Below, in pieces: positions 1-12,337 of a stretch of 64,000 nucleotides of DNA; position 1 is the stretch's first letter, and every line of letters begins with the position of its first letter. This stretch comes from Phoronis australis (Eukaryota; Phoronida; Phoronidae). The DNA is taken from the NCBI GenBank assembly GCA_002633005.1, contig NMRA01000107.1, forward strand, positions 897,426 to 961,425, given 5' to 3'. A program made the position numbers and the translations under genes. The notes under the pieces are model-generated. The model was not told where the DNA came from and ran no database searches. It saw only the letters and a list, made by a program, of their open reading frames with translations.

Positions 1-867
1 ACAACTTTTGATTTAGACAGTTTACCATCATGAAATAGGTATTACTTCCAGGTCACTTTTGAGCAATTTCAGAACTTTGAAAGATCTGGCAATATGCAAT
101 TGCTAGAGACCAGTCTAATAGTGTGTGATTTTATACACACAGCATGGTCTCAAGGAATAACAAACTGCCAATTCGCTACAATTCCAGAAATCACTTCCCA
201 TCTGAATAAGGAACAAACTGAGCCAAGTTTGTAAATTTTTAAAGTAAATGGTCTAAATCAAAACTCATGGACAGAAGGTTTACAACCCAAGCACAAAGAT
301 AAGTTAACAAAACCAGCCTAACTGCAACAGGGGCTCAAATTTCAGCAATATATACCCATTTACAAACAAAAATCTATATTGGTAAATAAAATGCGGAAAC
401 ATAAATTCAGATCAACTACGCATCTTCAAGGAAAAGGAACAGTACAGTGGTCAGAAATCATCTAAACGTGATGGCCACACTGAGAAATTCTGTCAGACCA
501 AAAAATCCAGTAGCTAAACAAAATGAACAATGTACCATTACCATGTGACCCAGGATCATGATCCGTGTCTGGACAAAAATTCAGTCTAGGTAAATTTTAG
601 TTTTGTGCTGTTCACACAAGCAGTTCTGGTGCAAACAAAGCTTGCGACAACACACAAGCCTACATCCCTACACAGATGTGCTGACACAATAATGCCCCCA
701 CTGGATTTAGCAGATCAGCCAGAGTATTTACAGGTCCAGCCACTGTACTGTTTCCTCCCTTTGAATTTTTACAATGCTACATCCTTGACAATCGCAGATT
801 GCCTCTTTCAATGCATACTCCACTTCCTCTGTCCCAGTTTCCCCATATTTTCTGAGAGTGGCCTATC

Positions 868-1107
868 TCAACAAATTACTTTGGTCCTGTTGTGGTATAA
901 GCCAGTAATCTTTGGCGAATACTTTTTCTCCGACTCCTTCCTCAAGCTACAAATTCTCTTTGACACATCTTCTGGGAGTAGACTTTTCGGCCTCTTTCTA
1001 GACCCCTCACTTAGTTGTCCAGAAGGGTACCTTCTTGCTGGTTGTGAACTTTTCCATACCCAACCTTTACTAATAATTGGCAGGTCTCCAACTTCAGCAG
1101 AAGCCAC
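868..1107 (-). other. Open reading stretch in D1, possible exon of an unknown gene
   Basis: The minus strand is open for about 79 codons and encodes a basic, serine-rich segment with the runs GDLPIISKGWVWK and SGQLSEGSRKRPKSLLPEDV. An AG acceptor-like site (ggaatcag) lies just upstream near 1,126. The D1 partner at about 39,665-39,890 encodes a recognisable relative (KDLPTVTKGWV, RPKSLLPDDVSKRIC) but is broken by in-frame stops, so the left copy is the more intact one. I do not recognise the family. The complementary plus-strand ORF of 171 codons (605-1,120) is probably a shadow. It could be a remnant coding exon of a transposon or of a duplicated host gene continuing off the left edge. Confidence 0.3.
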
Positions 1108-1727
1108 TTCTTCAGCATGAGCCTTTCCTGATTCCTAAAATTGTATTAATGAAAAAATTAAACATATTAAATTTAATGTGGCCATTTCGGCTAAGAAAAT
1201 AGGAATACCAAGCTAAAGTGAAGGCACCGATATTTTTGACGGCTTTAGCATGTTTAAATAACTTCATAACCGCAGAAATTCATTGGCAGACATAACATAC
1301 TCCCTACTCTCTAAAAGTAGTTCATGGGCAGAAGTCATGTTACACATTTGGTGGTTGTTATGAAAAGTTATGATGACTACCTATTTTCTATGCCAATAAT
1401 GTATACATGTAGTTGCATAAACACATTTGAATAAGATATGATTAAGCAATAAGGCCCAAGTTATAAGCAATCACGGTGTCAATAAAAGTATTTTTGCATG
1501 AATGACTTGCTTCTAAATATTCCTCTGGGTCAGACCCTGGAGTTTAGGGATTCCTACATGAGCTCACACGAAGCAGGACGTTGAACTTTGACTTAACGTC
1601 TTCGGTCATTTTTCAGACCTCTAATCAGATTTCTCCTCTAGTGTGCAGTGGATGCACTCGGTGTCTTTGGCGACGCTAATATATCTCGAGTGTTGTAACG
1701 ATGATTCGGGCAAGTGAATCTAATACT

Positions 1728-1991
1728 TTAGATTATGTAGCTCCTGCTGCACAGCTGCCTCCGAGGCAGACACTGAGACAGACTACTTCTCGGGAGGACA
1801 CGTTCCACTTCCACATCAGCTCCATTTACTCTTATAAGGTGCTCAAATGTCTCGCTCTTTTCCTTGCGTATTTCCCAAGAGTTTCCAAAGTTGTTTCTCT
1901 CCGCAATTTGTAGAAATACCACATTCGATGCGACTGGCAGTGCCAGATAAATAGATAAATTCGCAAACCCGCACTTTAGGTCAGTCATCAT
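1728..1991 (-). other. Conserved ORF start in D1, possible first exon
   Basis: A minus-strand ORF begins MMTDLKCGF and continues NLSIYLALPVASNVVFLQIA. The D1 partner at 41,056-41,253 begins at the aligned ATG and keeps the same reading frame for about 50 codons with conservative changes. Both then reach aligned donor-like sites (AGA/GTAAAT here, AAAA/GTGAGG in the partner), and beyond that the frames diverge. A hydrophobic stretch near the start (IYLALPVASNVVFL) could be a membrane or signal segment. I do not recognise the product. Conservation of ATG, frame and donor between two diverged copies is the only evidence for coding. Confidence 0.3.
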
Positions 1992-2240
1992 TCAACTAAA
2001 GCATTGTAAACTTTAGTTTGGTATTCAGACGAGTTGGATGAACAAATTTAGTATAATTTCATATTTTAGTGGGAAATGCTAGTGTCCTTAGAATTAATTA
2101 AAAACATTTAAGCAAACCAATTCTTTTAATTGTTGTATTATACCACGGCATATTAATGCGTAGAAACGGTGCACAACTAGTGACTGGTTTAACATGACAA
2201 ATACACATACGCGGTCTGAAAACAGTGAAATTCAGACACC

Positions 2241-2497
2241 TATTACCAAGCCTGCCTGAAGGGCTGACAAAGTTTTTATTGTATTAATTTCAAGGGCATG
2301 GAGTCTTCTACATGTCCATGTTATTATTTTTAGTTTTTTCGCGGGGGCAGCTTCGCTATAAGGGTACANTATTACCAAGCCTGCCTGAAGGGCTGACAAA
2401 GTTTTTATTGTATTAATTTCAAGGGCATGGAGTCTTCTACATGTCCATGTTATTATTTTTAGTTTTCTCGCGGGGGCAGCTTCGCTGTAAGGGTACA
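2241..2497. repeat. Direct tandem duplication, 2 x 128 bp, split by one n
   Basis: Positions 2,241-2,368 and 2,370-2,497 are nearly identical and abut a single n at 2,369. The corresponding place in the other D1 copy (41,307-41,428) has only one unit. This favours an unmerged assembly overlap over a true tandem duplication. Confidence 0.9.
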
Positions 2498-3978
2498 ACT
2501 TACTGCTGGTTTTTCAAAAGAAGGAAACAGTTCCAGTGTTACCATGGTAACCGATATTTCAGTGTCGGTGCCGTTTTTACTGACATTGATCATGAACCTA
2601 TCATATGATATCAAAATTGTTCAGAAACGATTCTGTTTGAAGCAGAAACTGGAGTAGAAAATTTGGTCAAAAATGACTCATTCCACAAAGTGCCTTATTT
2701 TGCCCCTCAGAACACTTCCCTTGTATCTCCTAAACCACCAAACTTTGTGGTGTCATACTTCACCCAATTTCTCTCATCCCTAATGTGATTTATCAGACTA
2801 AACATGGATCTGAATGGCTGACTCCCCACCTAGCCGCTTGTTGGCTGTACAGTGGTCGGTGGATCCGTGGACTGATACTTAACAGTCACAGGTGTGTGGA
2901 AGCCAAAACGCAAAAATTGAAGGTTATCAAATAGTTCCAATCGCAAGAGCAACAGAAACTTTATGCTTCAAGGGTTGATTAATAGAATAAATGAAAGTGG
3001 CCAATTCGAGGAATTGCAGAAAATGCTTCCCTAATAATAAACTAGTGACTTAATTTTATGATAATCTGTAAAGTCCTCTGAAGATACAAACGAGAAAACT
3101 AACATGGCTACTAGGAGACAAAATAGTAGTTGGATCCACACGAAAAAAGTAGTCATATGACGTCATGTTCTTAGAAATACACTCGCTGAAGTACTCAAAG
3201 ATTCTGAAAAGGGTTATGGATATACAGCTATGAATGATAACACCGGAAATTACCACTAGGAGGCGCCTCAGTAGACGGACCCGTTTGCGTATCAACGTCA
3301 GCCGTCGTTTGCTAATAGTCATAACGATCTGCGAGCGTTTTGTAGATTCAGCAAAGTATTTGCCCATCTGGGACACAACGGTAACTGAATTGATATAGTC
3401 AGACCCATCTTTAAATCATTATCAACCATACGCTCCTTGGCAGGAGCACATATGCCAATGTTTGTAATCCATAGTGAATTGGCGGATGGAGAGGCGGACA
3501 CCAAAAAAACCAGACTATCAAAAATTAAAATGGTCACATCCTGACGTGCAATACTTTGGATCCCATCGAAAACGAAAACATTCAAGTCACTGACTCTTCA
3601 ATAGAAACTTATTCAAATTTCATCAAAATCATCCGATGAACTCTAAGGATAAAACAAAAAGTGGTAGTTAGGTCCGTTCAAAAGGCAACATTATTCCGTC
3701 ACGTTCAAAGGTCCTGCAAAAGGATATGAGATACAGCCGAGAATGAAAAAATATAAGAATCATATCCAGGACGGCAAGGCTTGGCTCGAAACGAACCTCT
3801 GAAAAATGGCCCTCCACAGTGGTACTTTTAGTCTGGAGCTTTTTACTACATACTGTAAATGTTGTTTGAAAATTTCATATCCACCGGGCGAAAATGCGAC
3901 CTGTGGCGCGCGTAGAAACAAGCAAACAAGAAATGAAAAGCGCTCATGGGAGCGAAAGTTCGCGAATTCGAATGAAAA
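2498..3978. other. Remaining D1 sequence and unassigned DNA
   Basis: D1 homology continues to about 2,791 and again at 2,806-2,880. The rest, 2,881-3,978, contains short ORFs on both strands with no recognisable domain and no duplicate in the window. I see no RNA gene here. Confidence 0.5.
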
Positions 3979-4123
3979 CGTTAAGTCGACCAATGTGGCT
4001 CCCAACCCATTTGACGATTCATTGAGCTCAGACGATGTAAAAATGCTAATGGAAGACATTCCAGTTATTTTTTACAAGAAGTACGTCTCCTACTGCATTA
4101 CATGTTCAACCTTTAGACACTAA
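3806..4123 (+). other. ORF whose last 46 codons are conserved in D2
   Basis: The plus-strand ORF ends in a segment beginning STNVAPNPFDDSLSSDDVK and finishing FRH then TAA. From 3,983 to the stop the reading frame is intact in the D2 partner (59,530-59,670) with the same length and stop, and amino-acid changes limited to a few positions. Upstream of 3,983 the two copies are unrelated, so either this is a 3' terminal exon with an acceptor near the boundary or the conservation is accidental. No domain is recognised. Confidence 0.25.
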
Positions 4124-6025
4124 ATGATACCGGACACTCAATATCCACTGGCAAATTGCGCGTATTTTCATACTGATCTTTGGTTCATGGGCCCAATGTT
4201 GACTGGCAAATACTAAAGGAAATCCCACACGCAGTGGATCATGAAATACTTTTTTATTTCTTGGTTTTGGCGACACTAGGAATGAAAGTCGTTGACATCA
4301 TGTACCGTGATACATATATGCCTAGGTTGAACACAAGGTGCTCATTTTTATCGTTTGCTCAATGCAACAGCCTTTAATATGGTCTGCTTCAGTCACATCG
4401 CTTTAGATCAAATTGTCTGGTGCCCTAGACAAATGCTGAAACTCGGCTAAATTTGAACCATCATATCATTTTTACATCAGTGTCATTATGTTCATGAATA
4501 ACTGTAAAATTGCACAAAACAAAACGAAATGTTATTACAGAAAACTGTTCTGCAACTTTTGTAAGCTTTCACCTTGAACATTTTTTATCAAATAAAATTG
4601 ATGTTATTGATACCATTATTTTGCCATCAATGTACCTTTTTTCTGAATTTTACAGAAAAACATGGTCACCCGTCATAATTACTAAACGAATTGTAAAAGT
4701 AAAATCATCTAAATCTAGAGTTTTTCTAGTTTCAGGAAAAACATAATTTTACTAGGTTCAATTCTTCAGTTTTGTAAAAGTCTGGATAAATATGCAGATC
4801 TATCAATAAGGTCTCGCCCAGCCAAGCATTTGTTAATGATGTCATTAAATTTCGAAGATATGCTGCCGAAAAAATGAAAAAAAAATCAAATTAAATCAAA
4901 TTGTAACATGCAAAGTTTAATGAAAATTTCTAGTTAACATACGTACGGAATTTGGTGAATTTTATGAATTTTCCTTGACAACAGTCCCATGTTTGAGGGT
5001 GATCTTCACTGTTCGAACGACTTCCCGGTGTCAACACCTTAAAGAAAGCACTCTGCCATTGTTGCTGTTTACTGTAAAAACCCTAAAAATACTCTTTCCG
5101 CTACATTTTAATCAAAAAAACACAAAACGAATGCCAAGGTAGCTTAGACTGAGTGCACTTGAACAATAAACCAAATAATGCTCACTCAACACAACTACAA
5201 ATAGTTCAAACATAACTGAATTTACAATGGATTTTTGATTGTGCACCACCACATAAAACTAACCGACTCAGTGAGTGACAGCTGACTCATGAATTATGGG
5301 TTACTCACGCAACTGTTGTCATATCTAATGCGAATTCCATGAAAACCCCATCCATTACACGTAAAAACTCATGGTCAAATCAGGCTAACACAAAAAGCGA
5401 TGAACGTCAGAAAACGTTTATATTTTAGTGAAACATGCATCTTTCTCTTTAGGAACCGCATGTGTGTTCTAAATTGGTGAATAAAAGTAAACCGCATTTT
5501 TAAACGAAAAATTAATTTAAATTTTTGAGGATTCACAGTTGGAAAACTCTCGTCACCGAGAAAAATACTCCCAAAGAAACACTTTCAGGTACCAAAACAA
5601 CGAAAAGTCGAATACTTACAGCCCCATGCTTGAATGAAAAGACGCATGTATACGCAATTCATGTGGGTCTGTATATCCCATTGCGTGTGAGCTTTACGTT
5701 TTTTATTGTCATTGATACTGGTGCACAAGTTCTGATGTCGTAAAGCGAATGGCGCCGTAGCCCTTAAAACGTGATCAAGTGTGCGGTTGGCAACCTAAGC
5801 ATTTTGTATATCCAGTTCCGTTCTTGGGTGTCATGATTTGTCGTGTGAAACCATTATTGCTGTTCTGTATATACCAATGCAGACACTGGGGAAACTTGGT
5901 AACACATTTTAGAATCGCGTGGCAATTGAAAACAAAATATTATGACTATTTGATACGTCTCTAGTTTTTTGACTTTCAAATAACCTGCAGTTTACGTCTC
6001 ACGTTTGTTTTCTTCACACAGCGAC
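3979..6025. repeat. Large duplicated segment D2, left copy (partner 59,528-61,667)
   Basis: About 2.05 kb aligns in the same orientation with 59,528-61,667, starting at a shared gtcgacca..gtggctccc and ending at ttcttcacacagcga. Divergence is clearly higher than in the n-joined tandem copies: many substitutions and small indels are visible throughout. Flanks differ completely on both sides. No terminal inverted repeat is evident. A short ORF end is preserved in both copies (see 3,806-4,123). Confidence 0.85.
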
Positions 6026-9000
6026 GACCTCAAAAGTTAACATTTCAGAAAATTCGCCTGAGCAAAAATTTTATAAAAATAAACAGCAAATTCATAGTGT
6101 GATTCTCCTGAAGTCGCATGGCTTAGAATCGAATCCTTGTTTCACATGGTTTCCCGTCACCCACAGGTGAATTGACGTACGATCTTCACTAACACACACG
6201 ACTTCAATTATGATTTCATTGCACATGACACGCCGGGAGTGCACTATAGTTTATCCATGGGTTTCGGTCAGTTACAACACAAAAAGTTCATTACAAATTA
6301 ATTACCAAGTAGCCAGACGACTTTGCCACCTCTTAATGGGCATTATCAGAAAGAGCGACTCAAACTAATTCCAAGTTCCGTTTCATTTCCACATGTACTT
6401 AAAAACGAAACTAAATCGGGTGTAACACACCATTAATAAACCATGTGCAAATTAAATACAGAGTTTGATACAACCTTCATATTAGAAGGGTCCTGCAAGA
6501 ATTCGACTGTACATACACACGAATCTGTTGAAAGAAACAAAACGGATGTTGATGTTTAAATGGTGTATTTGACGAAACATATTTAATTGAACAACTAAAA
6601 TATCATCTCGCCAGGAAGATTCCAAGTGAAGTCGAAATCTTAGTCAGTTCCAGTCACTTTAACACACTCTGAAATAAAAGTGAATACATAGTACAGTAAC
6701 AAGGATATTACATTCAAAAGGGAACAACACGCAACGTATATTAACAGAAAATGCTTCAAAAGTGTTTAAAAGTTTTAAACATTTATGACGTCTTTGCAAT
6801 TTTTTAATTGATTTGGGAAAAAGGTCACTATTACCCGTTTTTCCGCTGCCTGAATAATTAAACATTATTTAATCTTTGACAATTTAAGCGCTTTACGTTG
6901 GGAGAACGTGACAGTTGAGTGCGGTAAAAGCAATCGAGTGAAATAATAGAAAAATATTGATTTACACGATCAAGCATCGGGAATGATGTACATGTACATC
7001 CTAACATTAATGTCATAACTATTATCAGTAAGTATTTCCATTTATTATAATGGCTATTTTTAGGAAAAGTTGATCATTTCTGACCACTTCTTCATGGAAC
7101 CCCGAGCAAAGTTCCACGTCCGTTGGGTCTGACACGGATACGACGCCCGACAGTGGCCTGATGCGTGGGCAACACAAAAGTTCGTCACACTATTTTTGCA
7201 GAGTCGTGATCTTATGAACCTGACATCATTGATCAAAACACTGATTGTTTGTTTTTATTATTTCATTGAATTAGTTGAGATTTTTGGATTTCGATATTTG
7301 CATTAGCAGAATTAAGTTTTGGAGCAAGTTGACGAAACAGTAAATGTGAGGCAGGCAGAAAATATCTAACTAGATTGAGGTCACTGTTAATCTGTAAGAA
7401 TATCGGGATTCCATGAAAATCTAGCGTGATGAATGGGAAAGATGATTGGATGAAGATGAGCAGAAGCACCCATTTCGTTGCTCAGTCTTATCGCCTGGTT
7501 TTCAAATAGTCCAGACGTTACTAATAGAACGGGTAAAGGCAAGGTGGAAAGAAAGCTTGGTTTGCAACATAATTTATACTAAAGAAACATGGAAATGCAA
7601 TGTACGTTTGGATTTTACGAATTCACCTTAGGGGAAATTTACGAAACTAAGGCCTTAAGCGGACTGAAGGCTACAACGCAGTTGATTGTCTCGGGTCAAA
7701 GTCAAGGTGTGAACAGAAGAATGAGTCATCAGGTACCGAGGTCATTCTAATGGTGATTGTACTTTCACGCATTTACGTGAGATAAGTCAACTAACTTTCA
7801 AATATACATGTAGCACACAGCTGAGCTCGAAGACGGTCGTCTGCGCGGGCCATAGATGAACCAAATGGAAATTTGTCAACAACGTACCAGTTGTGTTTGA
7901 AAATGTGTTTTAAAGTATTCAAAACACGGAAGCATTTAATAATAAGTGCTATATTTGTCGAGAAAATTAGATTTGAAGTATGAATGACATTGGCGTTTGA
8001 CTGAAGTCATAACAGGAACTAGACGACAAACAATGCTCAAGATTTCTTTGAGGTTTCAACGTGTTATGGGTAAATCATTAACAGTTTTTATCTGTCACAG
8101 GGAAAACAAACGTTCAGTTTCACCTAAATCATCCTACACAGAAGAGCACTGCATAATTACAACCGTCGTCTTAAACCCCACAAATATGTAGGATATGTTC
8201 GGATTTTGTACAGTCACTTTCGGTTTAAAATCGTACCAATTAATCCTACTCGTTTTCAGTAGTCAAAAGACCAGTCTTAGGTTTCTGGAAATAGTAGTTC
8301 GAACCGCGCAAAAATGAGGAAAGTCAACTGGAGTCCATATATTCGAGAGCCAGCGTCTGCCGGAGTAATTGTCTAAACGTGAACCGTATTACTCAGTATA
8401 CGTTTCCAGACAGAAAATTCTTAGAAAAGAACTGGATTATTCGGAATGTTTCGATAATGCTAGTTTCCGAGCGACAGGTGGTGCACACAATGTGAACTTT
8501 TCTCTCAACATTTGCTCGGCGTGAAACCGGTATTAGAACCTCTAATTACCAATGATTGCAATACAAGGCGCCAGTGGCGTACAAGTACGAAGAGTGAGTG
8601 ACACCCGGGGTAAAGATTCTCACCAAACCAAAGCAGCTCAGCCTCATCATGGTTTAAGAACTTGGAAAGTCATGCGGTGTGAGAGACAAAATGCAGAATT
8701 TATTGTGGTTTAAACTTCGTGTACTGCATGTTCATGCATAAGGCTATAAATTCATTATAACAGTAGACTAATGAAACAGAATTAAGCTCACACAAGTGCT
8801 AGAAAGCCTTGGGGTCAAAGGACACCAAGAACGCACAACGCATTCACATGGACATAAATGAAGCCAAAATTATATACCAGAGTTTACTGCATAAAGGTCC
8901 AGGGTGCATATTCAGAAAATTAAATTAGGGATCGTAAGCCAAATCCAAATAAACGTCCGGACTTATATTTCTAAATCACCAATTTAATGTAGCCGGCGTT

Positions 9001-10278
9001 CAACTGGAAAATTCCTGAGACATGGTGGGAAATATACAACGTTGCCGACGTATAATTGTCCCCATATATAGGAGTTAAAGTCGCCGTTTTAGTGTCCATT
9101 TCCTCTGACACGGGGGAAAGTTTAAATTTTCAACCACACAATTTTCCCAAGTAAACGCATCCGACATATCTGCAGAAAATTTGTCTGATGTACGCTCACT
9201 AGATGTGTTTAAAGACGCGCTTTTATGCGGAAAAGAAACTAGATTTCAACTGGGTTCGAGGCCCTTGATCTGAAATACGTTTTAATGAGCTTTATCTTTG
9301 AAAACCATCTTTCGAAAGATGACGTCACAAATACACAAATTGACAGAAACAACTTTAAGCTATGAAACTCCCATTCTCAACTGAACTTAATTACGTCCAG
9401 TGGAGTCTCATTCTTGACATTCTCTGCTTGACTTACAGTCTTGTCCAAGTGTCTGCTCAATCTCGGTATTTCGAATGCCGGTTCGGAAGCACAAATTTCG
9501 TCACAGAAATCAGTTTCACCACACATGCCTTAATGCAATCTTCGGAGGAATTGAGCAAATAAGTGGTTAAGATGTTTTGAACAAATCGACAATTTGCGGC
9601 ATTGCTTTCGAATTCAACTGAGTTGCTAATCTGTCCAAGCATTCTAACATTCCCCTTTGCTTTGGTCCGCCAACGATAGACCGACATCTGACGAGTGCTC
9701 TCCCGCTGTTTTCATTTTCATCCGAACGCTCTACTCCACTGCAGTGCCATGCACTCGGGTTTTCGTGGTTGCTTGTTCAACGGCATTTTGAACAATATTG
9801 TTAAGGAATATTATTAAAGAATAGATTTTTAACGACTTTGTCAAGCCCGTTTGGTTTGAATGTACTCTTGGGTACCATTTACTTCGCGAAGCACCTCGTC
9901 CCAAGAGGTGGATTCCCTGATAGCTATGAGAAGGCATTCCTCAGAACCTTTTGTCATCAGGATCACACAGGATTTCTAGGGATTCGAGAATCTCAGCATA
10001 CAGTAATTGTCCATGACCAGTATGACCAAAGAAAGGAGCGCTCCACCTTCCATTTGCAACTCTTTTTAACAGTTGCTGACATACCTATAGTGGTGGGATT
10101 GCACCAGTCAATTTTTACGTATGTATGCTTTTCAACATTTGATCTACGTGGGATTCTTCAGGTGTACTGTCAAATATCATTCCTTAGTATTTGGCAGTGT
10201 TAATTTCGTTCAGCATTTTTCCCTGACATTATCCGCCATCAAATTCTGTATCTGAGGAAATACATGACGCATCTCCCC
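6026..10278. other. About 4.2 kb with no supported gene
   Basis: The ORFs here are short, in both strands and without recognisable motifs. No copy of this region is seen elsewhere in the window. It lies downstream of the predicted end of the minus-strand CAP gene and would hold its 3' UTR and poly(A) site if the exon-7 stop is right. I found no convincing AATAAA on the minus strand close to that stop. Confidence 0.5.
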
Positions 10279-10321
10279 TCAGACTGCTTCAACCTCACCA
10301 AGTACTCTTGTATTACATTGT
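10279..10321 (-). CDS. CAP-EGF-ShKT gene, candidate exon 7 (3' terminal)
   Basis: Exon 6 ends in phase 2 with five of the six ShKT cysteines read, so the next exon must supply one base and then a cysteine two residues on. The closest downstream site that does so is here: a pyrimidine-rich tract ending aaaacttcag, then A CAA TGT, giving G-Q-C and completing the C-x3-C-x2-C end of the ShKT fold. The frame continues NTRVLGEVEAV to TGA at 10,279-10,281. With it the whole coding sequence is 310 codons plus stop. A GTGAGG donor inside this exon (near 10,299) would instead allow further exons. The fit rests on a short match, so it is a candidate only. Confidence 0.45.
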
Positions 10322-11075
10322 CTGAAGTTTTAAAACGAGACTGCCCCTGTTAGAGGATGGGTCGTACTAACTGTGGCCTTGAAATGGTCAGTTTTGCATT
10401 GTTATATACAACAGTATGTACAGTGTGTCGTCATTTTTGTTTTGTCTCGTCGGCCGTCGGCCGCTGCGACTAATTCGTTTTATTTAAGCATTTTGAGGAG
10501 CTAGAAAGTGAAGTTGTAGGCTTGTACTGCAAAATTGTAACATTCGAAATGACACTGTTGACCACGTAATATTGCGTGAGTAGCTACAATATAACGGTAC
10601 TAGGAGAAAGTTGAAAAGTCTCAGTGGCCCCCACATGAATTACATTACGGTTGCCAAAACTGTGCGCCAAACCCAACACCAATTAATACACCAAACCCGG
10701 TGTGCGTTTAAAGGATTTTGGTACCATCAGCGGTAGAGTAACAGGTGATTTCGGTGGTGACATGACACTCGATGAACTAATATTATTCGAATAGTCAGAG
10801 GAAGATAAAAGGACTATGTTTCTGTCATTTGTAGCCGTTGCCAAGGGTGTGATAGCTTAGGGTGTCACCCTTAAAAGGGTGTCACCCAGCCAGTTTTCCT
10901 CCAACCCTCCTACCTTCACTTAGGTACGACACCGTTGTAGCATGATTATTTACTATACTTTGCAATTGTCAAGACAATGTCACGGGCAAGACTGTAAAAA
11001 TGGTAAATAATATTAAGGGAATTTGAACATCTGTAATAGTTAAGCAATTACCTTAATAAATAATTCACATCTTAC

Positions 11076-11181
11076 CCGCAGATTTTTGGACACGTCTCTC
11101 GGGCGATCTCTCCAAAGAAGTCCTTGCGGTTGCAGTATACAGCTATCCATGAAGCGCAACCATAACTGTCTTCGCAAGCCT
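11076..11181 (-). CDS. CAP-EGF-ShKT gene, exon 6 copy B: ShKT domain
   Basis: The minus-strand exon lies between an acceptor (ctacaatacag) and a donor (GTAAGA). It is 106 nt, entering in phase 1 and leaving in phase 2. It encodes EACEDSYGCASW followed by IAVYCNRKD and ends ETCPKIC. This is the ShKT pattern: C-x5-C-x2-W-x4-C-x13-C-x3-C, with the last cysteine expected in the next exon. ShKT domains are secreted, disulfide-knotted modules known from sea-anemone potassium-channel toxins and from nematode and other animal secreted proteins; the Lys-Tyr channel-blocking pair of classic toxins is not evident. Copy A (11,783-11,888) differs at five residues. Read through the donor, the frame meets TAA at once. 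Confidence 0.85.
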
Positions 11182-11458
11182 CTGTATTGTAGTGATAAGC
11201 AAAGTGAATATGAACAGCAGATCTATTTTGTCGTAAGGTGGAGGTGCAACCAAGACAAAAGAAAACCCTGGCTATTGAAAACGGCATAATCGGCCCGTAG
11301 GAAGGCAAAAAATATTGGGGGGGCGGCCACAAACCATTTGGACTTCTCCAAGCAACCCCCCGTCACCACCACCTCCGCCACCCTCCCCTCTTGCCCCCGT
11401 GCTCCCAATGCTACCATATTTGTACCGAATCTCCCACGTCCGCCCTAGGTGGGGGGCA

Positions 11459-11612
11459 CAGTGGCGGATTTAGGGGTGGACAAGGGGCCATTGCCCCCTT
11501 TAAAATTCTCCCAGATTCCATTTGGTAGTTCGGGAGTGCGAATTCCTCAGACGGGTAAGACCCTGGCTAATATTCTGCCTCCCCCCAACTCAAAATCGTG
11601 GATCCGCCCTTG
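11459..11612. mobile_element. Small inverted-repeat element (MITE-like), copy 1
   Basis: About 154 bp starts cagtggcggatttagg and ends with the imperfect inverted match tggatccgcccttg. It has no coding capacity. It recurs at 12,184-12,337 within the duplicated exon-6 segment and independently, in diverged form, at 45,568-45,850. Termini of the form CAGTGGCGGAT are common among non-autonomous DNA transposons of marine animals; superfamily not determined. Confidence 0.65.
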
Positions 11613-11782
11613 GAACAATCCCGGGGATGAAGCTACGAGAAGTTGAGTAACCGTGAACCAACACGGAGAGTAAGAATGAGCCNCACGGGCAAGATTGTAA
11701 AAAATGGTAAACAATATTAAGGGAATTTGATCATGTGTAATTATAGTTAAGCAATTACCTTAATAAATAATTCACATCTTAC

Positions 11783-11888
11783 CCGCAAATGTTTGGACAC
11801 GTCTCCCGGGCGATCTCTCCAAAGAAGTTCTTGTTGTTGCAGAATACTGCTACCCATGAAGCGCAACCATAACTGTCTTCGCAAGCCT
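11783..11888 (-). CDS. CAP-EGF-ShKT gene, exon 6 copy A: ShKT domain
   Basis: Same structure as the copy at 11,076-11,181: acceptor caatacag, donor GTAAGA, 106 nt, phases 1 and 2. Encodes EACEDSYGCASW then VAVFCNNKNFF and ETCPNIC. In the spliced protein this is residues 262-297, with cysteines at 264, 270, 278, 292 and 296 and the sixth at 299 from the next exon. All cysteines and the tryptophan are shared with copy B; the five differences are I/V, Y/F, R/N, D/N and K/N. Either copy splices equally well to exons 5 and 7. The two together would break the frame, because 106 is not a multiple of three. Confidence 0.85.
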
Positions 11889-12183
11889 CTGTATTGTAGT
11901 GATAAACAAAGTGAATATGAACAGCCAAGGGCAGATCTATTTTGTCGTAAGGTGGAGGTGCAACAAAGACAAAAGAAAAGCGTGGCTATTGAAAACGGCA
12001 TAATCGGCCCTTAGGAAGGCAAAAATTAGTGGGGGGGGGGTGGGGCAGGGCACAAACCATTTCGACTTCTCCAAGCAACCTCCCCATCGCCACCACCTCC
12101 GCCACCCCCCCCCCCTTGCCCCCGTGCTCCCAATGCTACCATATTTGTACCGAATCTCCCACGTCCGCCCTAGGTGGGAGGCA

Positions 12184-12337
12184 CAGTGGCGAATTTAGGG
12201 GTGGCCAAGGGGCCATTGCCCTCTTTAAAATTCTCCCAGATTCCATTTGACAGTTCGGGAGTGCGAATTCCTCAGACAGGTAAAACCCTGACTAATACTC
12301 TGCCTCCCCCCAACTCAAAATCCTGGATCCGCCCTTG
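12184..12337. mobile_element. Small inverted-repeat element (MITE-like), copy 2
   Basis: Second copy of the element at 11,459, carried along in the exon-6 segment duplication rather than inserted separately: the flanking sequence is the same in both. Confidence 0.65.

Larger units (their letters stand above)
1..2791. repeat. Large duplicated segment D1, left copy (partner 38,753-41,847)
   Basis: The window opens inside a segment that reappears, diverged and with indels, from 38,753 onward. The two start in register (acaacttttgatttagaca) and stay alignable to a shared end near ctctaatgtgattt. The left copy may extend beyond the window. Both copies carry the same two minus-strand open stretches, at 1,728-1,991 and 868-1,107, described separately. 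The homology resumes at 2,806-2,880 with 43,222-43,305, so the right copy has been split by about 1.4 kb of other repeat. Whether the unit is a duplicated gene piece or a mobile element is not clear, because I see no terminal inverted repeats or target-site duplication. Confidence 0.85.

Noticed and set aside
605-1120. 171-codon plus-strand ORF, the longest near the left end
   Set aside because: Its D1 partner breaks the frame, the residues are rich in L, F and S as expected of an antisense frame, and the opposite strand shows a better coding candidate.
9838-10203. 121-codon plus-strand ORF
   Set aside because: No domain recognised, no conservation in the window and no splice context. Its antisense gave no convincing match either.
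10855-10895. Repeated gggtgtcaccc words as a possible operator or hairpin
   Set aside because: Too short and imperfect to claim a function in an animal intron.
11072-11332. 86-codon minus-strand ORF around the ShKT exon taken as a single-exon gene
   Set aside because: Only the part after the acceptor at 11,181 matches ShKT. The upstream part is intron, and the stop falls within a GTAAGA donor before the last cysteine.
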